From Neorhizobium sp. SHOUNA12A (GTDB lineage Bacteria; Pseudomonadota; Alphaproteobacteria; Rhizobiales; Rhizobiaceae), in the NCBI RefSeq assembly GCF_023006505.1, contig NZ_JALBGV010000001.1:124001-188000 (forward strand): 64,000 nt of DNA. Reading direction: 5' to 3'. Within the stretch, counting starts at the first letter, position 1. Every line of letters begins with the position of its first letter. Made by a program: the position numbers and the translations under genes. Below the pieces are notes generated by a model that saw only the letters and a program-made list of their open reading frames with translations, was not told the DNA's origin and searched no databases. Shown here piece by piece: positions 1 to 7,385 of the stretch.

Positions 1-96
1 CAGGGTGCCAAGCAGCACGCCGATCAGGCAGAAGAACAGGTTCTCCAGCGACGTCGCTGTCGCAAAACCCAGCGCGAGATTATTGAACAGATCCAT
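1..96 (-). CDS. tctA: TctA-type transporter large membrane subunit, N-terminal fragment
   Basis: Only the first 32 codons are in the window; the gene runs off the left edge. The start is the ATG whose complement lies at 94-96. The translated start (MDLFNNLALGFATATS, then a hydrophobic run ending GVLLGTL) is the typical N-terminus of TctA, the large permease of tripartite tricarboxylate transporters, in the inner membrane. It follows tctB on the same strand with a 9-bp gap, giving the usual order tctC-tctB-tctA. The substrate cannot be told from this piece. Confidence 0.8.
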   Translation of the reverse strand, partial: MDLFNNLALGFATATSLENLFFCLIGVLLGTL

Positions 97-105
97 CACT
101 CAACC

Positions 106-567
106 TCAATTACCGAGCCATGGCCCGAAACGGCGGAACGGGAGGCCGAGGCCGTAACTGAAGACAGCGACCGAAAAGAGGGTCAGCGCCGCCGACAGGA
201 CCAGTGCCATGAGCGGTTTCATGCGTCCCGAGGCGAAGGACGCAATCAGCGCGGTGACGAAGATCGACGGCACGAAGCCGAGGCCACGGACTGTGAGCCC
301 GAAGAAGATCGGCGCCGGCAGGATGAAGAACATGCCGCGCCAGGCGAGCGCTCCGATCGGCCCTCCATCCACCCGCATCGACTGGATGAGGATGATCGCG
401 CCGAACAGGACGAGCGCGCAGGCGAGGATGAAGGGGAAATAGCCAGGCCCCATGCGCAGGGCCGTACCCAGTTCGAGCTCGAACGACTGGTAGGCGAAAA
501 ACAGGCCCGTCGCGATCAGCAGCAGCCCGCAGATCAGATTGGCAGTGTCGAATTTCAAGGAATTCAT
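106..567 (-). CDS. tctB: TctB-type small membrane subunit of tripartite tricarboxylate transporter
   Basis: A 153-residue protein with four predicted membrane segments, matching the small permease TctB in length and hydropathy (first helix begins just after MNSLKFDTAN). I chose the ATG at 565-567 because GGAGA lies 5 bases upstream; a longer reading frame to 618 lacks a ribosome site and adds an atypical N-terminus. It works with TctA in the inner membrane and with the periplasmic binding protein TctC encoded upstream. It is separated from tctC by about 200 bp that contain a RIME-type repeat, which may lower or uncouple expression relative to tctC. Confidence 0.85.
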   Translation of the reverse strand: MNSLKFDTANLICGLLLIATGLFFAYQSFELELGTALRMGPGYFPFILACALVLFGAIILIQSMRVDGGPIGALAWRGMFFILPAPIFFGLTVRGLGFVPSIFVTALIASFASGRMKPLMALVLSAALTLFSVAVFSYGLGLPFRRFGPWLGN

Positions 568-610
568 GGTGTCTCCGATGGGCTGGAGGAGGCACGGGCA
601 GAGGGGGGTT

Positions 611-747
611 GCCCTCATCCTAACCCTCTCCCCGCTTGCGGGGAGAGGGAACGTGCCCGATCCATCGTCCGAGGATGGCGGTAACGGTGCGGCATATCCC
701 TTCTCCCCGTCAGAACGGGGAGAAGGTGGCGGCAGCCGAATGAGGGC
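611..747. repeat. RIME-type intergenic element with two large palindromes
   Basis: Two perfect 12-bp stem-loops lie side by side: CCCTCTCCCCGC (624-635) pairs with 638-649 around a 2-base loop, and CCTTCTCCCCGT (699-710) pairs with 715-726 around a 4-base loop. The pair is enclosed by an outer inverted repeat GCCCTCAT (611-618) / ATGAGGGC (740-747). This double-palindrome design with GGGGAGA arms matches the Rhizobium intergenic mosaic elements described in rhizobia. It sits between tctC and tctB inside the probable operon, so it would be transcribed and could act as an mRNA stabiliser or partial terminator. Confidence 0.75.
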
Positions 748-764
748 GGCCGCCGACGGACACC

Positions 765-1748
765 TCAGTCCGCGTACTGGCCGGCGGCCTGGATGACCGG
801 CTTCCAGCGAGCGATCTCGCCTTCGAGCTTGGCCTTCAGCGCCGCCGGGGTGACGTCGTTGTCGGGCGAAGGCACGGTGCCGAGTTCGGCGAAGCGGGCG
901 GCGACGTTCGGGCTCTTCAACGCAGACTTGAGAGCCTTGTTGAGCTTGTCGACCGCATCCTTCGGAGTGCCTTTCGGCGCATAGAGACCATGCCAGATGC
1001 CGACCTGCATGTCCGGAAGGCCCGCTTCCTTGACGGTCGGGATGTCCTTCAGGACGCCGAGACGTTCCGGAGAGGTGACCGCATAGGCCTTCACCGTACC
1101 GCCCTGGATCTGCTTCGTGGTGTTAGTGGTCTGGTCGCACATGATATCGACCTGACCGCCAAGGAGATCGGTCATCGCCGGACCGGTGCCCTTGTAGGGG
1201 ACGGTGACGAGCGACGTCTTGATCGAGCTCATGAACAGCATGCCGCACAGATGCGAGGCGGCACCGATGCCAGCATTTGCAACGGTCACCTTGTCGCTGT
1301 TGGCCTTCGCATATTCGATGAGACCCTTGAGGTCGTTCGCCGGCATGTCCTTGCGGGCGAGGAGCGTCATTGGAACGTCGGTGACGAGGCCGACATAGTC
1401 AAAGGCGTTCAGCGTGTCATAGGGCAGCTTGCGATAGAGCGAGGCACTGGTCGCCATGCCGATATGGTGCAGGAGAACGGTGTAGCCGTCCGCTTCGGCA
1501 TTGGCGACGCGCGCCGCGCCGAGGGTGCCGCCGGCGCCGCCGACATTTTCGACGACGATCTGCTGGCCGAGATCCTTCGACATCGACTCGGCGACGAGAC
1601 GCGCCACCGTGTCCGTCGGGCCGCCGGCCGCAAACGGTACGATCATGGTGATCTGGCGCTCGGGATAACCCGCGGCGTTGGCGGAAGCGGAGAAAAGGGA
1701 AAGCGCCGCAAGAGCGGTTGCGCCGATAACGGCGTTCAGGATTTTCAT
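765..1748 (-). CDS. tctC: TctC-type periplasmic tricarboxylate-binding protein
   Basis: A 327-residue member of the Bug/TctC family of periplasmic solute receptors. A signal peptide covers residues 1-25 (MKILN, hydrophobic core, cut after ANA); the mature part opens with the family motif YPERQITMIVPFAAGGPTD and carries the later GTPKDAVDKLN and AELGT segments. The ATG at 1746-1748 has GGAGGAG upstream; a frame extending to 1958 is rejected. It captures a carboxylate, probably a di- or tricarboxylate, for TctAB. Direct repeats upstream (1893-1938) and the adjacent two-component genes suggest induction by extracellular substrate. Confidence 0.88.
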   Translation of the reverse strand: MKILNAVIGATALAALSLFSASANAAGYPERQITMIVPFAAGGPTDTVARLVAESMSKDLGQQIVVENVGGAGGTLGAARVANAEADGYTVLLHHIGMATSASLYRKLPYDTLNAFDYVGLVTDVPMTLLARKDMPANDLKGLIEYAKANSDKVTVANAGIGAASHLCGMLFMSSIKTSLVTVPYKGTGPAMTDLLGGQVDIMCDQTTNTTKQIQGGTVKAYAVTSPERLGVLKDIPTVKEAGLPDMQVGIWHGLYAPKGTPKDAVDKLNKALKSALKSPNVAARFAELGTVPSPDNDVTPAALKAKLEGEIARWKPVIQAAGQYAD

Positions 1749-1892
1749 CGGGCTCCTCCAGGATGAAATGTGGACCAGTGGACGCCCAAAATTTCCTCCG
1801 GCGCCAACCTGAGCACTATTTGCGGCAGGGCGCGGAGCACGCGCAATCGTTGTAGAAGCCACAAAGCGCCATTTCAGCGAATACCGCGACGC

Positions 1893-1938
1893 AGCATGGG
1901 TGGATTCGGAAACAATTCGCAAAAAGCATGGGTGGATT
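1893..1938 (-). promoter_or_regulatory. Candidate upstream activating site for tctC: two direct repeats
   Basis: On the minus strand AATCCACCCATGCT occurs twice (complements at 1893-1906 and 1925-1938), 32 bp apart, close to three helical turns, in the 210-bp leader between the response regulator gene and tctC. The distal copy also sits in a near-palindrome GTGGA-AA-TCCAC. Same-face tandem copies are what is expected for an enhancer bound by the neighbouring DctD-like regulator. No protein-binding evidence exists here; the assignment is inference. Confidence 0.5.
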
Positions 1939-1958
1939 TCCACACATGCAGCTCGCAA

Positions 1959-3329
1959 TCAGCGCTCCCTGTCATCCTGCAGCATGTGTTCCGGACCGAG
2001 CAACTTCTTGTCCAGCCCGTATTTCTGCATCTTCTCGTAGAGCGTCTTGCGCGAGATGCCGAGGGATTCGTAAACCGGCCTGAGCGCGCCCCCATGAGCG
2101 GCGATCTCGCCGGCAATCAGGTTACGCTCGAAAGCTGCAACCTTGTCTGCGAGCCGCCCTGCCCCATCCTTTGCGCCGCCGGTTTCGCCCGGCTTCGGAT
2201 CGAGCCCCAGCACCAGCCGATCGGCAGCATTGCGCAGTTCCCGGACATTGCCCGGCCAGTCGCGCTGGGCGATGGCGGAGGTCACCTCGGCCGGTACATC
2301 CAGGTCCTCGCGGCCATACCGCGCCGCGGCCTCCCGCACGAGTTGGAGAAAGAGCAGCGGAATATCCGCCCGTCGCTGTGCCAATGACGGCACATGGATG
2401 GTCGCCACGTTGAGCCTGTAAAGGAGGTCGGCGCGGAACCGGCCCGCCGCCACTTCCGCTTCCAGATCCACCTTGCTGGTAGCGATAAAACGCACGTCGA
2501 GCGGCACGGTCTCATTGGAGCCGAGCCGGGTGATAACCCGCTCCTGCAGCACGCGCAGGAATTTCGCCTGCAGGTCGACTGGCATCGAGCCGATCTCGTC
2601 AAGCAGGATCGTGCCGCCGCGGCCGTGTTCGAACTTGCCGTAGCGGGGCCTGAGCGCGCCTGGAAAGGCGCCGGCCTCATGGCCGAAAAGCTCGCTCTCG
2701 ATCAAGTTGTCGGGAAGAGCCGCACAATTGATGGCGATGAAGGGCTTGTTGGCGCGAGAACTGATGTCGTGCAGCGCCCGTGCCACCACTTCCTTGCCGG
2801 CGCCGGTTTCTCCGATGATCAGCGTATCGGCATCCGTGGCGCCGATGGCACGGATCCGGTAGCGCAGATCGACCATGACCTGGGTGCGACCCGGAAGCCG
2901 GGCTTCGACATCGTCGCGCTTGCCGGCGACGGCCCTTAAGCGGCGGTTTTCCAGCACCAGGCTGCGCCGGTCGAGCGCACGCCGGATGATGCCGGCGAGA
3001 TGTTGCGGCGTGAACGGCTTTTCGAGAAAATCGTAGGCGCCTTCCCGCATGGCCTTGACCGCAAGCTGCACGTCGCCATGACCGGTGACCAGGATGACCG
3101 GGATCTCCGCATCGAGCTCGCGGATCTTCTGAAGCAGCGTCATGCCGTCGGTGCCCGGCATGCGGATATCGCTGACGACGACGCCATCGAAGCCGAAACC
3201 GGTCAGTTCCAGCACATGATCGGCATTGGAAAAGGTCTGGACCGACAGGCCGAAAAGTTCCAGCGCCTGCGCCGTCGAACGGCGCAGTTCCTCCTCGTCG
3301 TCGACCAGCAGAACTCTTTGCTCGCTCAC
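1959..3329 (-). CDS. DctD-like sigma-54-type response regulator
   Basis: A 456-residue NtrC-family response regulator: receiver domain at 1-120 with phospho-acceptor D54 (VVSDIRMPG), AAA+ domain about 145-375 with Walker A GETGAGKE (173-180) and Walker B GGTILLDE (238-245), and a Fis-type helix-turn-helix near the C-terminus (SLGISRKTLYEKM). The sigma-54 contact loop reads GAFPGA (220-225) rather than GAFTGA. Start is GTG at 3329, overlapping the kinase stop by GTGA. It probably activates the adjacent tctCBA genes in response to the kinase. DctD-type regulation of C4-dicarboxylate uptake is the best-known family role. Confidence 0.85.
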   Translation of the reverse strand: MSEQRVLLVDDEEELRRSTAQALELFGLSVQTFSNADHVLELTGFGFDGVVVSDIRMPGTDGMTLLQKIRELDAEIPVILVTGHGDVQLAVKAMREGAYDFLEKPFTPQHLAGIIRRALDRRSLVLENRRLRAVAGKRDDVEARLPGRTQVMVDLRYRIRAIGATDADTLIIGETGAGKEVVARALHDISSRANKPFIAINCAALPDNLIESELFGHEAGAFPGALRPRYGKFEHGRGGTILLDEIGSMPVDLQAKFLRVLQERVITRLGSNETVPLDVRFIATSKVDLEAEVAAGRFRADLLYRLNVATIHVPSLAQRRADIPLLFLQLVREAAARYGREDLDVPAEVTSAIAQRDWPGNVRELRNAADRLVLGLDPKPGETGGAKDGAGRLADKVAAFERNLIAGEIAAHGGALRPVYESLGISRKTLYEKMQKYGLDKKLLGPEHMLQDDRER

Positions 3330-5152
3330 TCGGCTGCCTCCAGAAGATTGCCGTCGGAAACTTCGAGTTCGATCAGGAAGACCGCGCCGCCGTCCGGATG
3401 ATCGGCAACGCTCAAGCTGCCGCCGAAATCCTTGATGATGTTGTAGGAGATCGACAGCCCCAGCCCCAGACCCCTGCCGACACCTTTGGTCGTGAAGAAC
3501 GGATCGAAGATGCGTTCGTGAATTGCCGCGGCAACGCCGGGCCCGCGATCGCGCACCGAGACCAGAACCTTGCCATCTGCCTGGCTGGCGGAGACGGAGA
3601 TGCGCCGGTCGTCAAGGCCTTCAACGGCATCGGCGGCATTGGTGATGATGTTGACCAAAACCTGCTGGAGACGCACCGCGCCTGCCTTCACCGCGGGAAT
3701 ATCGAGATCGATCTCAATGTCCAGTTCTGCATCCGCCGCCTTCAGGCGTGCCGCGACGATCTCCAGCGTGTCGCGCATCACATCGTCGAGCGCGACAGGC
3801 CCGAGCTTTTCGTTCGGCTTGCGGGCGAAGTTGCGCAGGTGTCGGCTGATCGAGGCCATCCGGTCGATGAGCGCTGAAATGCGCCGGACATTGTCCCGCG
3901 CCTCGTCGGTCCGTCCGAGATCGATCAGCACGCCGGTCGTCTCCGCATAGGTCTTGGCAGCGGCGAGCGGCTGGTTGAGTTCGTGCGACAGGGCCGCCGA
4001 CATCTGGCCGAGGCCGGCGAGCTTGCCGGCCTGGATGAGGTCCGCCTGGGTCTGTCTCAGCCGCTGTTCGGTGAGCCGCCGTTCGGCGATCTCCTCCTCG
4101 ATGCGGCTGTTGACGCGGGCGAGATCGGCGGTGCGCTCGGCGACGCGGTGCTCCAGCTCGTTGCGCGCCTCGGCTTGCAGCGTCAGGCGTTCGTTGAGCC
4201 GCGCTCGGCGCTGGAGGACAATGGCGAGTCCCAGACCTGCAAGGCAGAGCGTCAGAAGTGCTGCAACCGTCGCGGTCTTTGCCTGGGTATGGACCGAGCT
4301 GGTATCCATCAGCACGTTGACGGTCCAGCCGGCATCCGGCATCGGTTGCGATACGACGAGATATTCCTTCTCGACCCCGCCATCCCGGATGGTCATGACA
4401 TCGCGTCCTGCGAAGCTGCCGCGCTCGACCGGCAATTCGCGGAGCTTGGCGTCCGCGTATCGCCGCGACGCCTCCGTGCGGGCGATCCGGTCGGGCGTCA
4501 GCGGCAGGATGCTGGCATAAAGCCATTCGGGACTGCCGGTCATGAAGATGATGCCCTCGGGATCCGAAACGAAAATCCGATCGTCGCCGCCGCCCCAGGA
4601 GGCTTCGAGGTTGTCGATATCCACCTTGAAGACGATCACCCCGCGGATGGCGCCGCCGATCTCGATCGGCGACCCGAAATAGTAGCCGCGCTTCAAAGAC
4701 GTCGTGCCGAGCGCATAAAAGCGCGACTGGCGGCCCTCCGCCGCATCCTGGAAATAGGGTCGATAGGTGAAATTCTCGCCGACGAAGCTGACCGGGCTGT
4801 CATAATTGCTGGCCGCGATCGTCTCGCCGTCCATGGTCATCACGTAAATGTCGGAGGATTTCAGAACCCCATTGATCTCCTTGAGATAAGTGTTCGTTGT
4901 CGCCCGCAGCGTCTCGTTCTTCGGATCGAGGATCAGCGCCTCGATATTCTGCTGGTCGGCGATCAGAGCCGGCAATGCCTCGTAACGCTTCAGATGGCCG
5001 TCGAGCGCCGACACCGCCAGGCGCAGCGTTGTGCCCGCCTGGATCTCGGCCTCGTCGATATAACCCCGCGCGAGGATATCGCTGCCCTTGAAGACCAGCG
5101 CAACGCCGATCGCCGCAAGCAGGGCCAACGGCAGAAGAATGCGATATCTCAA
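3326..5152 (-). CDS. DctB-like membrane sensor histidine kinase
   Basis: A 608-residue sensor kinase. Membrane helices at about 5-22 and 290-312 enclose a ~265-residue periplasmic double-Cache sensor of DctB type; a coiled coil follows, then the HisKA domain with H390 in SHELNQPLAAAKTYA and an HATPase domain with N-box NIITNAADA and G-boxes DRGPG and GRGLGLGLS. The likely start is TTG at 5152, about 12 bases after GGAGG. It overlaps the regulator gene by 4 bp, so the two are co-translated. It likely senses the organic acid taken up by the TctCBA system; the exact ligand is unknown. Confidence 0.85.
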   Translation of the reverse strand: MRYRILLPLALLAAIGVALVFKGSDILARGYIDEAEIQAGTTLRLAVSALDGHLKRYEALPALIADQQNIEALILDPKNETLRATTNTYLKEINGVLKSSDIYVMTMDGETIAASNYDSPVSFVGENFTYRPYFQDAAEGRQSRFYALGTTSLKRGYYFGSPIEIGGAIRGVIVFKVDIDNLEASWGGGDDRIFVSDPEGIIFMTGSPEWLYASILPLTPDRIARTEASRRYADAKLRELPVERGSFAGRDVMTIRDGGVEKEYLVVSQPMPDAGWTVNVLMDTSSVHTQAKTATVAALLTLCLAGLGLAIVLQRRARLNERLTLQAEARNELEHRVAERTADLARVNSRIEEEIAERRLTEQRLRQTQADLIQAGKLAGLGQMSAALSHELNQPLAAAKTYAETTGVLIDLGRTDEARDNVRRISALIDRMASISRHLRNFARKPNEKLGPVALDDVMRDTLEIVAARLKAADAELDIEIDLDIPAVKAGAVRLQQVLVNIITNAADAVEGLDDRRISVSASQADGKVLVSVRDRGPGVAAAIHERIFDPFFTTKGVGRGLGLGLSISYNIIKDFGGSLSVADHPDGGAVFLIELEVSDGNLLEAAE

Positions 5153-5433
5153 CAGGTCCGGTTTCCTCCGCTCATTTCCCGCCCGGGCTGACGGGAAAAC
5201 GGCATTCTAACCACTGCACTGCTGATTTCCATAAAATCCTTCCGGCATGGGGCTGGCATGTAGCCGGCATCTCGGATCATGGTCGCTACAGGCGTTTAAA
5301 GGCGCCGGCGTGCGTGATCGGATCGTGCAAGCATTCCTCGTATCGTCGTGATAATTTCCACCTGCTGCTTGACTTCACGACTGATCGTGCTTCGATCACA
5401 GGCGCAAATGGGGAAAGCCACAAGGGGGTTTCA

Positions 5434-5910
5434 ATGGTCTATCTACTCGCACTTTTGATCGGTGTCGTCGCCGGCCTGCGCGCCATGACCGCACCTGCCG
5501 CAATCGCCTGGGCCGCCTATCTCGGCTGGCTCAACCTCTCCGGCTCCTGGCTCGCCTTCATGGGCACCATCTGGGCCGTTGGCATCTTCACCATTCTTGC
5601 CGTCGTCGAACTGGTCACCGACCAGCTTCCCTCGACGCCAAGCCGCAAGGTGCCGCAGCAATTCGGCGCCCGGCTGATCATGGGCGCGCTCACAGGTGCG
5701 GCGATCGGCACGCCCTATGGCGGCTGGATCGTCGGTCTCATCGCGGGCATCATCGGCGCCGCAATCGGTACCTATGGTGGCGCCGCCGTCCGCGCCAAGC
5801 TGGCCGCCAGCTTCGGCAAGGATCCGCCGGCCGCCTTCATCGAGGACGCTGTCGCGATCGTCGCGGCCTACATCATCGTCGCGTCCCTACCTGTCGCGGC
5901 CGCAGTATGA
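5434..5910 (+). CDS. DUF4126 family membrane protein
   Basis: A 158-residue, Gly/Ala-rich inner-membrane protein with about four hydrophobic segments, starting MVYLLALLIGVVAGLRAMTA, which is characteristic of DUF4126. The ATG at 5434 has AAGGGGG upstream; a frame opening at 5314 is not supported by a ribosome site. Biochemical function is not known. Its stop overlaps the start of the downstream flavoprotein by 4 bp (ATGA), so the two proteins are probably made together and may act in the same process. Confidence 0.8.
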   Translation: MVYLLALLIGVVAGLRAMTAPAAIAWAAYLGWLNLSGSWLAFMGTIWAVGIFTILAVVELVTDQLPSTPSRKVPQQFGARLIMGALTGAAIGTPYGGWIVGLIAGIIGAAIGTYGGAAVRAKLAASFGKDPPAAFIEDAVAIVAAYIIVASLPVAAAV

Positions 5911-7280
5911 AAAGCTTCGACGCTATCATCATAGGAGCCGGCCAGGCCGGTCCCTCACTCGCAGGACGCTTCAACGATGCCGACAAGACGGTTGCGATCA
6001 TCGAGCGCAAACATGTCGGCGGCACCTGCGTCAATACCGGCTGCAAACCGACCAAGACGCTCGTCGCCAGCGCTTATGCCGCCCATCTCGCCCGCCGCGG
6101 CGGTGACTACGGCGTGGTGCTCGACAGCCCGGTGAAGATCGACATGCCGGCCGTCATGCGGCGTTCGCACAAGGTGACGCTCGATTCGCGCCACGGTAAC
6201 GAAAGCTGGCTCGAGGGCATGCCGAACTGCACGCTGATCCGCGGCCACGCCCGGTTCGAGGATAAGAACACGATCCGCGTCGGCGACGAACTTCTGACCG
6301 CGCCGCAGATTTTCCTGAATGTCGGCGGCCGTGCCGCAATCCCGGATTTCCTGGGCGTCGATGACGTGCCCTACATGACCAATAGCGATATCGTCATGCT
6401 CAATCGGGTGCCAAAACATCTGGTCATCGTCGGTGGCAGCTATATCGGGCTGGAATTCGCGCAGATCTACCGCCGCTTCGGCGCCGAGGTCACCGTCGTT
6501 GAAAAAGGCCCGCACCTTGTCGGCCGCGAGGACGAAGATATTTCACAGGCGATCCGCGAGATCCTCGAAGCCGAAGGCATTCATATCCGCACCGGCGCCG
6601 AGTGCATCCGGTTCCGAAAGCATGAGGACGGCGTCGCCGTCGGCGTCGACTGCACCGACGGCGCACCGGAAGTGATCGGCTCTGATGTGCTGCTCGCCGT
6701 CGGACGACGCCCGAACACCGATGATCTCGGCCTCGACAAGGCCGGCGTCGAGCTGGATGCGAAGGGCTACATCAAGGTCGGCGACGACCTCTCGACCAAT
6801 GTCGAAGGCATCTGGGCGATGGGCGACTGCAACGGCCGCGGCGCCTTCACCCACACCGCCTATAATGATTTCGAGATCATCGCCGCCAACCTCTTCGACG
6901 GCGAGAACCGCAAGGTCTCCGACCGGCTGGTCGGTTACGCGCTTTATATCGACCCGCCACTCGGCCGTGTCGGCATGAGCGAGGCAGAGGCGCGCAAGTC
7001 CGGGCGGAAGGTCCTGGTCGGTCGTCAGTCCATGGCAAGGGTCGGCCGCGCGGTCGAAAAGGGCGAAACGCAGGGCCTGATGAAATTCGTGGCCGATGCG
7101 GACACGCACGAGATCCTCGGTGCCGCGATCCTCGGAACCGGCGGCGACGAATCGATCCACGGCGTGCTCGACATGATGAATGCCCGCGCCACCTACGATA
7201 CGCTGCGCTGGGCGGTGCCGATCCATCCGACGGTCTCGGAATTCTGGCCGACCGTGGTGCTCGGCATGAAGCCGATCTGA
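5907..7280 (+). CDS. FAD-dependent pyridine nucleotide-disulfide oxidoreductase (MerA-like)
   Basis: A 457-residue class-I disulfide reductase: FAD-binding GAGQAG (10-15), redox-active pair C41/C46 in GGTCVNTGCKPTK, NAD(P)H-binding VIVGGSYIGLEFA near 172-185, a second FAD motif GIWAMGDCNGRGAFTH, and a C-terminal dimerisation domain with the HPTVSE motif carrying the catalytic-base histidine. It resembles mercuric reductase but lacks an N-terminal metal-binding domain and a C-terminal vicinal Cys pair, so mercury reduction is unlikely; a general thiol, quinone or other small-molecule reductase is more probable. It is co-translated with the DUF4126 gene. Confidence 0.85.
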   Translation: MKSFDAIIIGAGQAGPSLAGRFNDADKTVAIIERKHVGGTCVNTGCKPTKTLVASAYAAHLARRGGDYGVVLDSPVKIDMPAVMRRSHKVTLDSRHGNESWLEGMPNCTLIRGHARFEDKNTIRVGDELLTAPQIFLNVGGRAAIPDFLGVDDVPYMTNSDIVMLNRVPKHLVIVGGSYIGLEFAQIYRRFGAEVTVVEKGPHLVGREDEDISQAIREILEAEGIHIRTGAECIRFRKHEDGVAVGVDCTDGAPEVIGSDVLLAVGRRPNTDDLGLDKAGVELDAKGYIKVGDDLSTNVEGIWAMGDCNGRGAFTHTAYNDFEIIAANLFDGENRKVSDRLVGYALYIDPPLGRVGMSEAEARKSGRKVLVGRQSMARVGRAVEKGETQGLMKFVADADTHEILGAAILGTGGDESIHGVLDMMNARATYDTLRWAVPIHPTVSEFWPTVVLGMKPI

Positions 7281-7385
7281 GCCTCTTTTGGACACGATTA
7301 CAATTTTATCGATCGCCTGAAGCGACCGGCAAGCATTTCCGTTTATGACCGGGCGCATCAGTGTCCCTGTTCATGATGGAAACAA

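Noticed and set aside
1749..1958. Sigma-54 (-24/-12) promoter for tctC
   Set aside because: I scanned the minus strand for GG-N10-GC. Nearest cases (TGGCGCTTTGTGGC and GGAAATTTTGGGC) have only 9 bases between GG and GC, so no promoter was called.
5369..5397. TTGACT-N17-TCGATC as promoter of the DUF4126 gene
   Set aside because: The -35 is fair but the -10 matches poorly; not strong enough to list.
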